This document shows positions 33,545-42,273 of a stretch of DNA of 47,242 nucleotides, one piece after another. The position numbers and the translations under genes are program-made. Position 1 is the first letter of the stretch. Each line of letters opens with the position of its first letter. This stretch comes from an uncultured Eubacteriales bacterium (GTDB lineage: Bacteria > Bacillota > Clostridia > Lachnospirales > Anaerotignaceae), in the NCBI GenBank assembly GCA_934256695.1, contig CAKQPE010000005.1, positions 1-47,242 on the forward strand. Reading direction: 5' to 3'. The notes under the pieces are model-generated. The model made no database searches and was not told the DNA's origin. It saw only the letters and a program-made list of their open reading frames with translations.

Positions 33545-33946
33545 ATGTCAATGAGTGACCCAATCGCAGATATGCTTACAAGAATCAGAAACGGTAACAC
33601 TGCTAAGCACGATACAGTAGATGTTCCTGCTTCTATAATGAAAAAAGCTATCGCTGATATATTAACAAACGAAGGTTACATCAAAGGTTATGAAGTTATT
33701 GAAGATGGTGTTAAAAGCACTATGAGAATAACTCTTAAATATGGTGCAGATAAAAATGAGAAGGTTATTACTGGTATAAAGAGAATTTCTAAGCCTGGTC
33801 TTAGAGTTTTCGCCGGTAAAGACGAACTTCCAAAGGTTCTTGGCGGACTTGGAGTAGCTATTATTTCAACAAGCAAAGGAATCATGACAGATAAAGAAGC
33901 AAGAAAATTAGGCATAGGCGGAGAAGTAGTTGCCTTTGTTTGGTAA
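33545..33946 (+). CDS. rpsH: 30S ribosomal protein S8
   Basis: A protein of 133 residues beginning MSMSDPIADMLTRIRNGN, with the C-terminal VISTSKGIMTDKEARKLGIG. S8 binds helix 21 of 16S rRNA and in E. coli represses the spc operon at rplE; no matching site was sought here. AAAGGAGG lies 8 bases before the ATG. Confidence 0.97.
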   Translation: MSMSDPIADMLTRIRNGNTAKHDTVDVPASIMKKAIADILTNEGYIKGYEVIEDGVKSTMRITLKYGADKNEKVITGIKRISKPGLRVFAGKDELPKVLGGLGVAIISTSKGIMTDKEARKLGIGGEVVAFVW

Positions 33947-33983
33947 TTGATTATAGATAAAGATTTTAACGGAGGTGCAGAAC

Positions 33984-34526
33984 ATGTCAAGAATTGGCAG
34001 ATTACCAATTGCTATACCGGCTGGTGTTGACATTAAGATTGGCGAAGGCAATCTTGTTACTGTAAAAGGACCTAAGGGTACTTTAGAACGTAAGTTATCA
34101 GCTGACATGAACATCGCAATAGAAGACGGTCACGTAGTGGTTACAAGACCAAGCGACCTTAAAAAATTCAGAGAATTACACGGTTTAACAAGAACACTTA
34201 TTGCTAACATGATCGAAGGTGTTACAAAAGGATATGAAAAAGTTCTTGAAGTAAACGGTGTTGGTTACAGAGCTGCTAAACAGGGCAAGAAACTTGTTCT
34301 TACACTTGGTTACTCACACCTTGTAGAGATGGTTGACCCTGAAGGTATCGAATCTGTTGTTGAAGGACAGAACAAGATTATCGTTAAAGGTATCGACAAA
34401 GAAAAAGTTGGACAGTTTGCAGCTGAAATCAGAACAAAACGTCCACCAGAGCCATACAAGGGCAAAGGTATTAAGTACGACTATGAACATATCAGACGTA
34501 AAGTTGGTAAGACCGGTAAGAAGTAA
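33984..34526 (+). CDS. rplF: 50S ribosomal protein L6
   Basis: A protein of 180 residues: MSRIGRLPIAIPAGVDI, VKGPKGTLER and the conserved C-terminal RTKRPPEPYKGKGIKY. L6 lies near the factor-binding site. The ATG at 33984 follows GGAGGTGCAG; the GTG at 33975 lies within that site and is rejected. A 60-base gap without obvious structure precedes rplR. Confidence 0.97.
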   Translation: MSRIGRLPIAIPAGVDIKIGEGNLVTVKGPKGTLERKLSADMNIAIEDGHVVVTRPSDLKKFRELHGLTRTLIANMIEGVTKGYEKVLEVNGVGYRAAKQGKKLVLTLGYSHLVEMVDPEGIESVVEGQNKIIVKGIDKEKVGQFAAEIRTKRPPEPYKGKGIKYDYEHIRRKVGKTGKK

Positions 34527-34586
34527 TAAAAAATAAAATTGCTTATATCGGAAAGTGACTAATTTATAGAAAGGTGTGAATCTTAA

Positions 34587-34955
34587 ATGATTACGAAGCC
34601 ATCACGTGCAGCTGCCCGTATTAAACGTCATTACAGAATTCGTAATAAGATAAGCGGCACAGCTCAGTGCCCAAGACTGGCAGTTTTCAGATCAAATAAA
34701 CATATGTATGCACAGCTTATTGATGATGCAGCAGGTTGCACAATCGCAGCAGCATCTACAATGGAAGCTGAAATAGCTAAGCAGCTTGAAGTTACTACAA
34801 ATATTGCAGCAGCAGAGGCTGTAGGTACAGCTATTGCAAAGAAAGCTATTGAAAAAGGTATTACTGAAGCAGTATTCGACCGCGGCGGTTATGTTTACCA
34901 TGGCAAAATTAAAGCTTTGGCAGATGCAGCCCGCGAAGCTGGTTTACAGTTCTAA
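34587..34955 (+). CDS. rplR: 50S ribosomal protein L18
   Basis: A protein of 122 residues: basic N-terminus (SRAAARIKRHYRIRNKISGT), PRLAVFRSNKHMYAQLID and the C-terminal FDRGGYVYHGKIKALADAAR. It is the central 5S rRNA-binding protein, with L5. The ribosome-binding site AAAGGTGTG is weaker than that of its neighbours. Confidence 0.96.
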   Translation: MITKPSRAAARIKRHYRIRNKISGTAQCPRLAVFRSNKHMYAQLIDDAAGCTIAAASTMEAEIAKQLEVTTNIAAAEAVGTAIAKKAIEKGITEAVFDRGGYVYHGKIKALADAAREAGLQF

Positions 34956-34972
34956 GCGAGGAGGAAATGACG

Positions 34973-35476
34973 TTGAAGAGAATCGATCCAAGTACACTCG
35001 ACCTTAAAGATAACGTAGTAACAATTAACCGTGTTACTAAGGTTGTTAAGGGCGGTCGTACATTCAGATTTGCAGCACTTGTTGTTGTAGGCGACGGAAA
35101 TGGCCATGTTGGATGCGGTATTGGTAAAGCAGCAGAAATTCCTGACGCTATCCGCAAAGGCAAAGAAGATGCTATGAAGAATATCATCTATGTAGAAAGA
35201 AATGAGGCAGACAGCCTTTTCCACGGTACAACAGGTACATTCGGAAGTGCAAGTGTAAGACTTATGCCAGCTGCAGAAGGTACTGGTATTATCGCCGGTG
35301 GTCCAGCTCGTGCAGTATTAGAGCTTGCAGGTATGAGAAATATCAGAGCTAAATCTTTAGGCTCAAACAATAAGAGAAACGTAGTTAGTGCTACAATCGC
35401 AGGTTTAGCTAACAGCAATACACCTGAAAGAGTTGCTAAATTACGTGGCAAAACTGTTGAAGAAATTTTAGGCTGA
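34973..35476 (+). CDS. rpsE: 30S ribosomal protein S5
   Basis: A protein of 167 residues. It begins KRIDPSTLDLKDNVVTINR, with VVVGDGNGHVGCGIGKAAEI and PARAVLELAGMRNIRAKSLG. S5 takes part in decoding accuracy and mRNA unwinding. The TTG at 34973 is preferred because GAGGAGG is 8 bases away, whereas the in-frame ATG at 34967 is only 2 bases from it; homologues also begin at this point. The difference is two residues. Confidence 0.93.
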   Translation: MKRIDPSTLDLKDNVVTINRVTKVVKGGRTFRFAALVVVGDGNGHVGCGIGKAAEIPDAIRKGKEDAMKNIIYVERNEADSLFHGTTGTFGSASVRLMPAAEGTGIIAGGPARAVLELAGMRNIRAKSLGSNNKRNVVSATIAGLANSNTPERVAKLRGKTVEEILG

Positions 35477-35489
35477 GGAGGAATTTATA

Positions 35490-35669
35490 GTGGCTGAAAT
35501 CAAAATCACATTAGTGAAATCTACTATCGGTGCAATTCCGAAGCATAAAAAAACAGTTCAGGCTTTAGGACTGAGAAAAGTTAATTCATCAGTTATTCAG
35601 CAGGACAACGCTGCCACAAGAGGTATGGTTAATCAGGTTAGCCACCTTGTAAAGGTAGAAGAAATTTAA
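35490..35669 (+). CDS. rpmD: 50S ribosomal protein L30
   Basis: A protein of 59 residues with a GTG start: AEIKITLVKSTIGAIPKHKK, then TVQALGLRKVNSSV and the end VSHLVKVEEI. This is the complete L30 fold. GAGGAGG lies upstream, just after the rpsE stop. It is in the expected position between rpsE and rplO. Confidence 0.96.
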   Translation: MAEIKITLVKSTIGAIPKHKKTVQALGLRKVNSSVIQQDNAATRGMVNQVSHLVKVEEI

Positions 35670-35687
35670 TTTTAAGGAGGTGCAACG

Positions 35688-36128
35688 ATGAAATTAGGAG
35701 AATTAAGACCAGCAGAAGGCTCTAATGCAAAGGCTTGGAGACGAGGCAGAGGCCACGCTTCCGGTAACGGTAAGACAGCAGGCAGAGGCCACAAGGGACA
35801 GGGTGCCCGTTCAGGTTCAGGCGGAAAAGCAGGTTTTGAAGGCGGTCAGATGCCTCTTTACAGAAGACTTCCTAAGAGAGGTTTTACTTGCATAAATACT
35901 AAAGAGATCGTTGGTATCAATGTAGCGGCTCTTAATATATTTGACAACGATGCAGTTGTTGACGTACAGGCTTTAATCGAAGCAGGTATCGTTAAAAACC
36001 CAAGAGACGGCGTTAAGATTCTTGGCGTTGGAACACTTGAGAAAAAACTTACAGTAAAGACAAATCAGTTCAGCAAATCAGCAGTTGAGAAAATAGAGGC
36101 AGCAGGCGGAAAAGCTGAGGTGATCTAA
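35688..36128 (+). CDS. rplO: 50S ribosomal protein L15
   Basis: A protein of 146 residues: MKLGELRPAEGSNAKAWRRG, the Gly-rich basic N-terminal extension (GHKGQGARSGSGGKAGFEGG) and PLYRRLPKRGF. It is a late-assembling structural protein. AAGGAGGTG precedes the ATG. Its stop codon is directly followed by the TTG start of secY. Confidence 0.97.
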   Translation: MKLGELRPAEGSNAKAWRRGRGHASGNGKTAGRGHKGQGARSGSGGKAGFEGGQMPLYRRLPKRGFTCINTKEIVGINVAALNIFDNDAVVDVQALIEAGIVKNPRDGVKILGVGTLEKKLTVKTNQFSKSAVEKIEAAGGKAEVI

Positions 36129-37388
36129 TTGTTTAGATTATTTGCAAACGCATGGAAGGTAAAGGATATTAGAAATAAAATCCTTTACACATTCGTAATC
36201 CTTGCTATAATAAGATTAGGCGCACATGTCGCCCTTCCTGGTATAAGTGTTGCGGCAGTTAAGTCCGCCCAGAGTGCGTCAAGCACAGGAACACTTTACA
36301 ACATTATAGCAGGCGGTTATAATTCCAGATGGTCTATATTCTCAATGGGTATCGGACCGTATATCAACGCCTCAATTATTATGCAGTTGCTTACAGTAGC
36401 AATACCTAAGCTTGAGCAGCTTGCAAAAGAAGGCGAGGACGGAAGAAAGAAAATTTCTTCTTATACACGTTATCTTACAGTAGCGCTTGCAGTAATACAG
36501 GCGATTGGTATAACATTAAGCTACAGAACAATGTTTGTATCTTCAAGCAAGTTAATGCTGATATGCTCGGTACTTACACTTGTTTCGGGTTCAACATTTA
36601 TAATGTGGCTTGCAGAACAGATTACAAACAAAGGTATTACAAACGGTTCATCAATGATAATCTTTGTAAATATCGTTTCTAATCTGCCAACAGGAATAAC
36701 ATCACTTATCTACTATGCACAGGGAGACAATGTTTCTGGTATAGTTAAGGTAGCGATTGTTCTTATCCTTATGCTTGCGGTAATAGTATTTATTGTTGTT
36801 ATCCATGAGGGCGAAAGAAGAATTCCTGTTCAGTATTCAGCTAAAATGGTGGGAAGAAGATCCTTTGGCGGTAAGTCAACATTTATGCCAATAAAGGTAA
36901 GCACAGCAGGTGTTTTGGCAATTATCTTTGCCATCTCTCTTGTGCAGTTCCCTGAAACACTTTCACAGTTCTTTACTCCTGGACCTACATTCCAGAAAGT
37001 TATAGAAGCGCTTAAACTTACAAGCCCTATCGGTGCTGTACTTTATATGGTTCTTATTATATTCTTTGCGTATTTCTATACATCAATTATCATTAACCCT
37101 AATGAGATTGCCGAGAATATGAAAAAGAACGGTGGTTTCATACCTGGTATAAGACCTGGTAAACCTACAAGTGACTTCATAACAAGAGTGGTAGACAGAG
37201 TAACATTTATAGGTGCCATAGCATTTGCGCTTATAGCACTTTTACCACTTGTGCTTCAGTGGGTATTCGGACTTAACGTAGGTTTCGGTGGAACAACACT
37301 TATCATCGTTGTAGGTGTAGCACTGGATATTGTAAAAGCTATGGAATCACAGCTTCTTATGCGTCATTACAAAGGATTCTTAAATTAA
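36129..37388 (+). CDS. secY: Protein translocase subunit SecY
   Basis: A protein of 419 residues with ten membrane segments, the channel of the Sec translocon. Recognisable are the start MFRLFANAWKVKDIRNKILY, the plug region near GISVAAVKS, GIGPYINASIIMQLL, the cytoplasmic loop EGERRIPVQYS and the NPNEIAENMKKNGGFIPGIR loop that contacts the ribosome and SecA. The start codon is TTG, immediately after the rplO stop, with GAGGTGA as its ribosome-binding site inside rplO, so it is probably translated by coupling. Confidence 0.97.
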   Translation: MFRLFANAWKVKDIRNKILYTFVILAIIRLGAHVALPGISVAAVKSAQSASSTGTLYNIIAGGYNSRWSIFSMGIGPYINASIIMQLLTVAIPKLEQLAKEGEDGRKKISSYTRYLTVALAVIQAIGITLSYRTMFVSSSKLMLICSVLTLVSGSTFIMWLAEQITNKGITNGSSMIIFVNIVSNLPTGITSLIYYAQGDNVSGIVKVAIVLILMLAVIVFIVVIHEGERRIPVQYSAKMVGRRSFGGKSTFMPIKVSTAGVLAIIFAISLVQFPETLSQFFTPGPTFQKVIEALKLTSPIGAVLYMVLIIFFAYFYTSIIINPNEIAENMKKNGGFIPGIRPGKPTSDFITRVVDRVTFIGAIAFALIALLPLVLQWVFGLNVGFGGTTLIIVVGVALDIVKAMESQLLMRHYKGFLN

Positions 37389-37403
37389 TTGATTACGGTT
37401 CAA

Positions 37404-37425
37404 GGGAAATGCCAGAGCATTTCCC
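37404..37425 (+). other. Perfect intercistronic hairpin between secY and adk
   Basis: A 9-bp stem (37404-37412/37417-37425) with loop CAGA. No T-run follows directly, so it is not a clear terminator. It may protect or process the mRNA between the two genes. Confidence 0.55.
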
Positions 37426-37458
37426 GAGGACTTAAGTTTTGGAAAAGAGGGACAGCTA

Positions 37459-38091
37459 ATGAAATTGGTACTTATCGGCGCTCCTGCGGCAGGCAAGGGC
37501 ACACAGGCAAGAAAACTTATTGCAAAATACAACCTTGCTTACATCTCTACAGGCGATATGCTTAGAGAAGAAGTAGCAAAAGGAACTGAGCTTGGTATTC
37601 AGGTTAAAAGCATAATGGCTTCAGGAAGCCTTGTTTCAGATGACCTTATAATAGCTATTGTTAAGGAAAGAATTAAAGCCGATGATTGCAAGAACGGATT
37701 TATATTAGATGGTTTCCCACGTACAGTAGTTCAGGCTGAAAAGCTCGATGAACTTATCGGAAGCATTGATAAGGCAATATATATTAATTGCCCGGACGAA
37801 GCTCTTCTTGAAAGAATAACAGCAAGAGAGACTTGCCCTAAATGCGGTGCTTCTTACAACAAAATCTCAGTTCCTTCTAAGGTTGCAGGAATTTGCGATG
37901 TATGCGGCGAAAAACTTACTCAGAGAAAAGACGATACAGTTGAAGCCGGCAAAGCTCGTCTTGCTACATTCCATGCTCAAAGTGAGCCACTTGTAGAGTA
38001 TTACAAGAATCAGGGCAGACTCTTTGAGGTTGACGGAATGATTGGTATTGATAAGGTAACAGATGCAATTTTTGCTGAATTAGGAGATTGA
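37459..38091 (+). CDS. adk: Adenylate kinase (zinc-binding lid)
   Basis: A protein of 210 residues. The P-loop is GAPAAGKGT near the N-terminus, followed by STGDMLR and GFPRTVVQAE. The lid has a four-Cys zinc site (CPKC...CDVC), typical of Gram-positive forms. It interconverts ATP + AMP and 2 ADP. The position between secY and map is standard in Bacillota. AAGAGGGACAG precedes the ATG. Confidence 0.97.
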   Translation: MKLVLIGAPAAGKGTQARKLIAKYNLAYISTGDMLREEVAKGTELGIQVKSIMASGSLVSDDLIIAIVKERIKADDCKNGFILDGFPRTVVQAEKLDELIGSIDKAIYINCPDEALLERITARETCPKCGASYNKISVPSKVAGICDVCGEKLTQRKDDTVEAGKARLATFHAQSEPLVEYYKNQGRLFEVDGMIGIDKVTDAIFAELGD

Positions 38092-38095
38092 GTAA

Positions 38096-38842
38096 ATGGC
38101 TATAACTATTAAGACAGAAGAACAGATAGAAAAAATGCGTGCAGCCGGAAAAATACTTGTTGATCTTGATGGAGTATTGAGAGAACTTATTAAGCCGGGC
38201 GTAACAACAAAGGAACTGGATTCTGTGGCTGAAAAGTTCATCAGAGATCGTGGTGCTATTCCTTCTTTTAAGGGATACGGCGGATTTCCGGGTTCAATAT
38301 GTACTTCTGTAAATGAAGAAATAGTTCACGGCATACCTTCAAAAAGACGTCTCAAAGAAGGAGACATAATAAGCATTGATATGGGCTCTATCATATACGG
38401 CTTTAACGGTGACTGCGCAAGAACATATGGCGTAGGCAACATCTCACCGGAAGACCAGAAACTTATTGATGTTACGAAACAGAGCTTCTTTGAAGGAATT
38501 AAATTTGCAAAAGCAGGCTGTCATTTGTTCGACATTTCAGCAGCAGTGCAGGATTATGTAGAACCGTTTGGTTTCGGAATTGTTAGGGATTATGTAGGTC
38601 ACGGAATCGGCAGACATATGCACGAAGATCCGGCTATACCAAACTACAGACAGCGTGGCAGAGGCCCTAAACTTTTAAAAGGTATGTGTCTTGCAATAGA
38701 ACCTATGGTAACAGCAGGAACATATGAAGTAAAGGTTCTTGAAGACGAGTGGACAGCAGTAACACGTGACGGCAAAAACGCAGCGCATTATGAAAATACT
38801 GTTTATATAACTGACGGTGAGCCTGAAATACTTACTTTATAA
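38096..38842 (+). CDS. map: Methionine aminopeptidase, type I
   Basis: A protein of 248 residues that removes the initiator Met. The metal ligands of the family are seen in SIDMGSIIYGFNGDCART (two Asp), GHGIGRHMHEDP (His), AIEPMVT (Glu) and the final HYENTVYIT (Glu); the first His is in NEEIVHGIPS. It starts 4 bases after adk and shares its transcript. No zinc-finger or SEC-C extension is present. Confidence 0.97.
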   Translation: MAITIKTEEQIEKMRAAGKILVDLDGVLRELIKPGVTTKELDSVAEKFIRDRGAIPSFKGYGGFPGSICTSVNEEIVHGIPSKRRLKEGDIISIDMGSIIYGFNGDCARTYGVGNISPEDQKLIDVTKQSFFEGIKFAKAGCHLFDISAAVQDYVEPFGFGIVRDYVGHGIGRHMHEDPAIPNYRQRGRGPKLLKGMCLAIEPMVTAGTYEVKVLEDEWTAVTRDGKNAAHYENTVYITDGEPEILTL

Positions 38843-38887
38843 TCTATACGGACAGTAGATTTTTAGTATACACTTTGAGGTGACGAA

Positions 38888-39154
38888 ATGGATTTTGAAA
38901 CAGGTCAGATTGTCTTTTCCAAAAGCGGTCATGACAAAACGCTTCCTTTCATTGTTATAGCTGTCGACGGTGAGTATTTATACTTGGCAGATGGAAAAAG
39001 CCGCAGGCTTGAACACCCAAAACGTAAAAAAATCAAGCATGTACAAGGAACAAAATATGTCTGCAAAGATATAAAGAAAAAACTTGAGGAAAAGAGCTAT
39101 CTTTTAGATGCGGATGTTCTCAAGGCGATAAAAGAGTATTGCAGGGAAATGTAG
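38888..39154 (+). CDS. KOW-domain RNA-binding protein (L14E-like)
   Basis: A protein of 88 residues. The N-terminal half (GQIVFSKSGHDKTLPFIVIA, then YLYLADGKSRRLEHPKRKK) resembles the KOW/SH3-like fold of archaeal and eukaryotic L14e; the C-terminal half is a charged helix. Such genes are regularly found between map and infA in Clostridia. RNA or ribosome binding is likely, but a specific role is not established. The gene has AGGTGA 3-4 bases before its ATG and is followed 12 bases later by infA. Confidence 0.8.
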   Translation: MDFETGQIVFSKSGHDKTLPFIVIAVDGEYLYLADGKSRRLEHPKRKKIKHVQGTKYVCKDIKKKLEEKSYLLDADVLKAIKEYCREM

Positions 39155-39166
39155 AGGAGGTTCTTT

Positions 39167-39385
39167 ATGTCTAAAGACGACGTAATTGAATTGGAAGGAA
39201 CCGTTATTGAAAAATTGCCGAATGCTATGTTTCAGGTAGAACTTGAAAACGGACATAAAATATTAGCACATATCTCTGGAAAGCTTCGTATGAATTTCAT
39301 AAGAATCCTTCCGGGAGATAAAGTTTTGATAGAAATGTCTCCATATGACCTTACAAAGGGCAGAATAATTTGGAGAGCTAAATAA
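39167..39385 (+). CDS. infA: Translation initiation factor IF-1
   Basis: A protein of 72 residues, the exact family length: MSKDDVIELEGTVIEKLPNA, then MFQVELENGHKILAHISGK and PYDLTKGRIIWRAK. It is an S1-like OB fold that occupies the A site during initiation. GAGGAGG precedes the ATG. Confidence 0.97.
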   Translation: MSKDDVIELEGTVIEKLPNAMFQVELENGHKILAHISGKLRMNFIRILPGDKVLIEMSPYDLTKGRIIWRAK

Positions 39386-39413
39386 GACAAGGATTTAGAA
39401 AGGAGTACTCACA

Positions 39414-39527
39414 ATGAAAGTTAGACCATCTGTTAAGCCTATGTGCGAAAAGTGCAGAGTTATTAAAAGAAAAGGCCGTGTAATGGTTATTTGTGAAAAT
39501 CCAAAGCACAAACAGAAACAGGGTTGA
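39414..39527 (+). CDS. rpmJ: 50S ribosomal protein L36
   Basis: A protein of 37 residues: MKVRPSVKPMCEKCRVIKRK, then GRVMVICENPKHKQKQG. The CxxC...C...H zinc site shows it is the zinc-binding form. AAAGGAG lies 8-10 bases upstream. It has the standard length and position after infA. Confidence 0.97.
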   Translation: MKVRPSVKPMCEKCRVIKRKGRVMVICENPKHKQKQG

Positions 39528-39751
39528 TTCTTTATATAACTTACAATTTTTGCCTGTAAGCAGAAAATTGTGGTTGTAATTATGGCTATTAAGGGTGCAT
39601 GAAACCCTTGAAGCAAACTATGTAAATCCGTCATTGAGAATTTAGGTATATTTTCAGAGCGGCTGACAGAACAAAATTCTGTTTTCTGTAAATAACCCTA
39701 AAAATAAATCATATATTCAGAAGAGTTTATTTATGGAGGTGCAAAGTACAC
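39528..39751 (+). promoter_or_regulatory. Structured 224-base gap before rpsM
   Basis: This is the longest gap inside the ribosomal cluster. Three short hairpins are visible: 39540-39545/39555-39560, 39591-39596/39604-39609 and 39666-39671/39677-39682. No gene and no convincing promoter were seen. It could be an autoregulatory leader for the alpha operon (S4 and S13 are its products), but I do not recognise a known class. Confidence 0.4.
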
Positions 39752-40123
39752 ATGGCACGTATCGCTGGTGTAGATTTACCAAGAGAAAAACGCGTTGAGA
39801 TCGGTCTTACTTATGTATATGGTATCGGTCATGCAACAGCTGTTAAAGTATTAGCAAAAGCAGGCGTAAATCCTGATACAAGAGTTAGAGACCTTACAGA
39901 CGAAGAAGTATCTAAAATCCGTGAGGCTATAGATGATACACATACAGTAGTAGAAGGTGACCTTAGAAGAGAGATCGCTCTTAACATCAAACGTCTTATG
40001 GAAGTTGGATGCTACAGAGGTATCCGTCACAGAAAAGGTCTTCCAGTTAGAGGACAGAAGACAAAGACTAATGCAAGAACAAGAAAAGGTCCTAGAAAAA
40101 CTGTTGCTAACAAGAAGAAATAA
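39752..40123 (+). CDS. rpsM: 30S ribosomal protein S13
   Basis: A protein of 123 residues: MARIAGVDLPREKRVEIGLT, YGIGHATAVKVL and the basic tail RGQKTKTNARTRKGPRKT. It sits in the 30S head and touches the P-site tRNA and the large subunit. GGAGGTG lies before the ATG. It is the first gene of the classical alpha group. Confidence 0.97.
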   Translation: MARIAGVDLPREKRVEIGLTYVYGIGHATAVKVLAKAGVNPDTRVRDLTDEEVSKIREAIDDTHTVVEGDLRREIALNIKRLMEVGCYRGIRHRKGLPVRGQKTKTNARTRKGPRKTVANKKK

Positions 40124-40142
40124 GTAGGGAGGTTTACGTCAA

Positions 40143-40544
40143 ATGGCAAAGAAAGCTGTAAAGAAAACGACTACTCGTAGACGTCGTGACAAAAAGCATG
40201 TAGAACGTGGTCAGGCACATATCCAGTCCACATTTAATAATACAATAGTTACAATTACAGATGCAGCAGGTAATGCTCTTTCATGGGCAAGTGCTGGTCA
40301 GTTAGGCTTTAGAGGTTCAAGAAAATCCACTCCTTATGCTGCTCAGATGGCTGCTGAAACAGCTGCAAACGCTGCTTCAGATTACGGTCTTAAAACTGTT
40401 GAAGTATTTGTTAAGGGTCCTGGTTCAGGACGTGAAGCTGCTATCCGTGCTCTTCAGGCAGCAGGTCTTAGCGTAACAATGATTAAAGACGTTACACCTG
40501 TTCCTCACAACGGATGCAGACCACCAAAACGCAGAAGAGTATAA
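40143..40544 (+). CDS. rpsK: 30S ribosomal protein S11
   Basis: A protein of 133 residues: HIQSTFNNTIVTITDAAGNA, FRGSRKSTPYAAQMAAE, VKGPGSGREAAIRALQAAGL and the C-terminal PHNGCRPPKRRRV. It forms the mRNA exit platform with S7. AGGGAGG precedes it. Confidence 0.97.
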   Translation: MAKKAVKKTTTRRRRDKKHVERGQAHIQSTFNNTIVTITDAAGNALSWASAGQLGFRGSRKSTPYAAQMAAETAANAASDYGLKTVEVFVKGPGSGREAAIRALQAAGLSVTMIKDVTPVPHNGCRPPKRRRV

Positions 40545-40563
40545 TTAGGAGGTGCGAATATAA

Positions 40564-41166
40564 ATGGCAAGAGAAATGGTTCCAGTTCTTAAAAGATGTA
40601 GATCACTTGACCTTGATCCAATCTACTTAGGAATTGCAAAAAAATCTAAAAAACAGCCGGCTAACTCAAGAAAGAAAATCAGTGAGTACGGTCTTCAGAT
40701 GAGAGAAAAACAGAAAGCTAAATTTATATACGGCGTTCTTGAAAAACAGTTCAGAGGATATTACGCAAAAGCTGAAAAGATGGCTAAAAAAGAAGGTATT
40801 CCTGGTGAAAACCTCCTCATGCTTCTTGAATTAAGACTTGATAACGTAATGTTCAGACTTGGCTACGGCAGAACAAGAAAAGAAGCAAGACAGATTGTTC
40901 GTCATAAACACGTACTTGTAAACGGCAAGGCTGTTGATATCCCATCATACTCTCTTAAAGTTGGCGATGTAATCGAAATCAAAGAGAAGTATGCTACAAT
41001 GCAGAGATATAAAGACATTCTTGAAGTTACAGACACAAGAATCGTTCCTGAGTGGCTTACAGCTGACCATGAAAACTTAAAAGGTACAGTTGTTGCAAGA
41101 CCTCAGAGAGCACAGATTGATGTTCCTGTAGAAGAAACATTCATTGTCGAGCTCTATTCTAAATAA
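40564..41166 (+). CDS. rpsD: 30S ribosomal protein S4
   Basis: A protein of 200 residues. It has the N-terminal RCRSLDLDPIYLG, KFIYGVLEKQFRGYY and an S4 RNA-binding domain (about 90-150; LDNVMFRLGYGRTRKEARQI). No N-terminal zinc Cys cluster is present, so it is the zinc-free form. S4 is a primary 16S rRNA binder and a known translational repressor in other bacteria. The location between rpsK and rpoA, rather than elsewhere as in Bacillus, matches Clostridia. Confidence 0.97.
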   Translation: MAREMVPVLKRCRSLDLDPIYLGIAKKSKKQPANSRKKISEYGLQMREKQKAKFIYGVLEKQFRGYYAKAEKMAKKEGIPGENLLMLLELRLDNVMFRLGYGRTRKEARQIVRHKHVLVNGKAVDIPSYSLKVGDVIEIKEKYATMQRYKDILEVTDTRIVPEWLTADHENLKGTVVARPQRAQIDVPVEETFIVELYSK

Positions 41167-41289
41167 TTATAAATGCAACACTAAAAGCAGTGGGGTCAAG
41201 TATGGCTTCACTGCTTGTGAAACTTATTTGTGGCTTAAATTAAAAGCCGTATGTATTCTATTTATTAAAAACATGAGGAGGTTTAAATA
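41167..41289 (+). promoter_or_regulatory. Leader hairpin before rpoA
   Basis: The 123-base gap contains an 8-bp perfect stem (41185-41192/41209-41216) with a 16-base loop and no T-run. It may take part in control of rpoA, for example by S4 encoded just upstream; this is only a suggestion. GAGGAGG lies just before the GTG start. Confidence 0.4.
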
Positions 41290-42249
41290 GTGTTAGAGTT
41301 TGAGAAACCTCGTATTGAGATTGCTGAAATGGCAGCAGACGGAACTTATGGTCGTTTTGTAGTAGAACCTCTTGAAAGAGGTTATGGTACTACACTTGGT
41401 AACTCACTTAGAAGAATACTTCTTTCTTCTTTACCTGGTGCTGCGGTAAGCAACGTTAAAATAGACAGAGTGCTGCATGAATTTAGTGTTATTCCTGGTG
41501 TTAAGGAAGATGTTTCAGAAATTATCCTTAACCTTAAAGGCCTTGCTATCAAGAACACAAGCGACAGCTTTGAGCCAAAGCTTGCTTATATTGATTTTGA
41601 AGGAGAAGGAGAAGTTAAGGCTTCTGACATAAAAGTAGACAGTGATATCGAAATTATGAATCCGGATCATCATATAGCAACATTAAGCGGCGGTGCAGAC
41701 AGCAAGCTTTATATGGAAATAACAATTACAAGAGGCAGAGGTTATGTTGGTTCAGACAAGAATAAAAAAGATGACCAGCCTATAGGTATGCTTCCTGTAG
41801 ATTCAATATACACACCGGTCAGAAGAGTTAATTTCCTTGTAGAAAATACACGTGTAGGTCAGATTACAGACTATGACAAGCTTACACTTGAAGTATGGAC
41901 AAACGGAACAATTACTCCTGATGATGCAGTAAGCTATGGTGCAAAGATACTCAATGAGCACCTCAATTTATTCGTCGATCTTTCTGAAAATGCTAAGAAT
42001 GCAGAAATCATGGTAGAAAAAGAAGAAGGAAAGAAAGAAAAGGTTCTTGAAATGAGCATTGAAGAACTTGACCTTTCAGTTCGTTCTTACAACTGCTTAA
42101 AGAGAGCAGGTATCAATACCGTTGAAGACCTTGCAAGCAAGACAGAAGACGAAATGATGAAAGTACGTAATCTTGGACGTAAATCCCTTGAGGAGGTACT
42201 TAACAAGATGGCGGAACTCGGCCTTAGCTTAAAGCCGAGCGAAGAATAA
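41290..42249 (+). CDS. rpoA: DNA-directed RNA polymerase subunit alpha
   Basis: A protein of 319 residues starting at GTG. The N-terminal domain (1-235) has FVVEPLERGYGTTLGNSLRR and the dimerisation and beta/beta' contacts. A charged linker (EKEEGKKEKVLEM) precedes the C-terminal domain (about 255-315; LDLSVRSYNCLKRAGINTVE and RNLGRKSLEEV) that binds UP elements and activators. The length is normal. Confidence 0.97.
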   Translation: MLEFEKPRIEIAEMAADGTYGRFVVEPLERGYGTTLGNSLRRILLSSLPGAAVSNVKIDRVLHEFSVIPGVKEDVSEIILNLKGLAIKNTSDSFEPKLAYIDFEGEGEVKASDIKVDSDIEIMNPDHHIATLSGGADSKLYMEITITRGRGYVGSDKNKKDDQPIGMLPVDSIYTPVRRVNFLVENTRVGQITDYDKLTLEVWTNGTITPDDAVSYGAKILNEHLNLFVDLSENAKNAEIMVEKEEGKKEKVLEMSIEELDLSVRSYNCLKRAGINTVEDLASKTEDEMMKVRNLGRKSLEEVLNKMAELGLSLKPSEE

Positions 42250-42273
42250 TATAGTTTTAGTTATTATTTGTTA

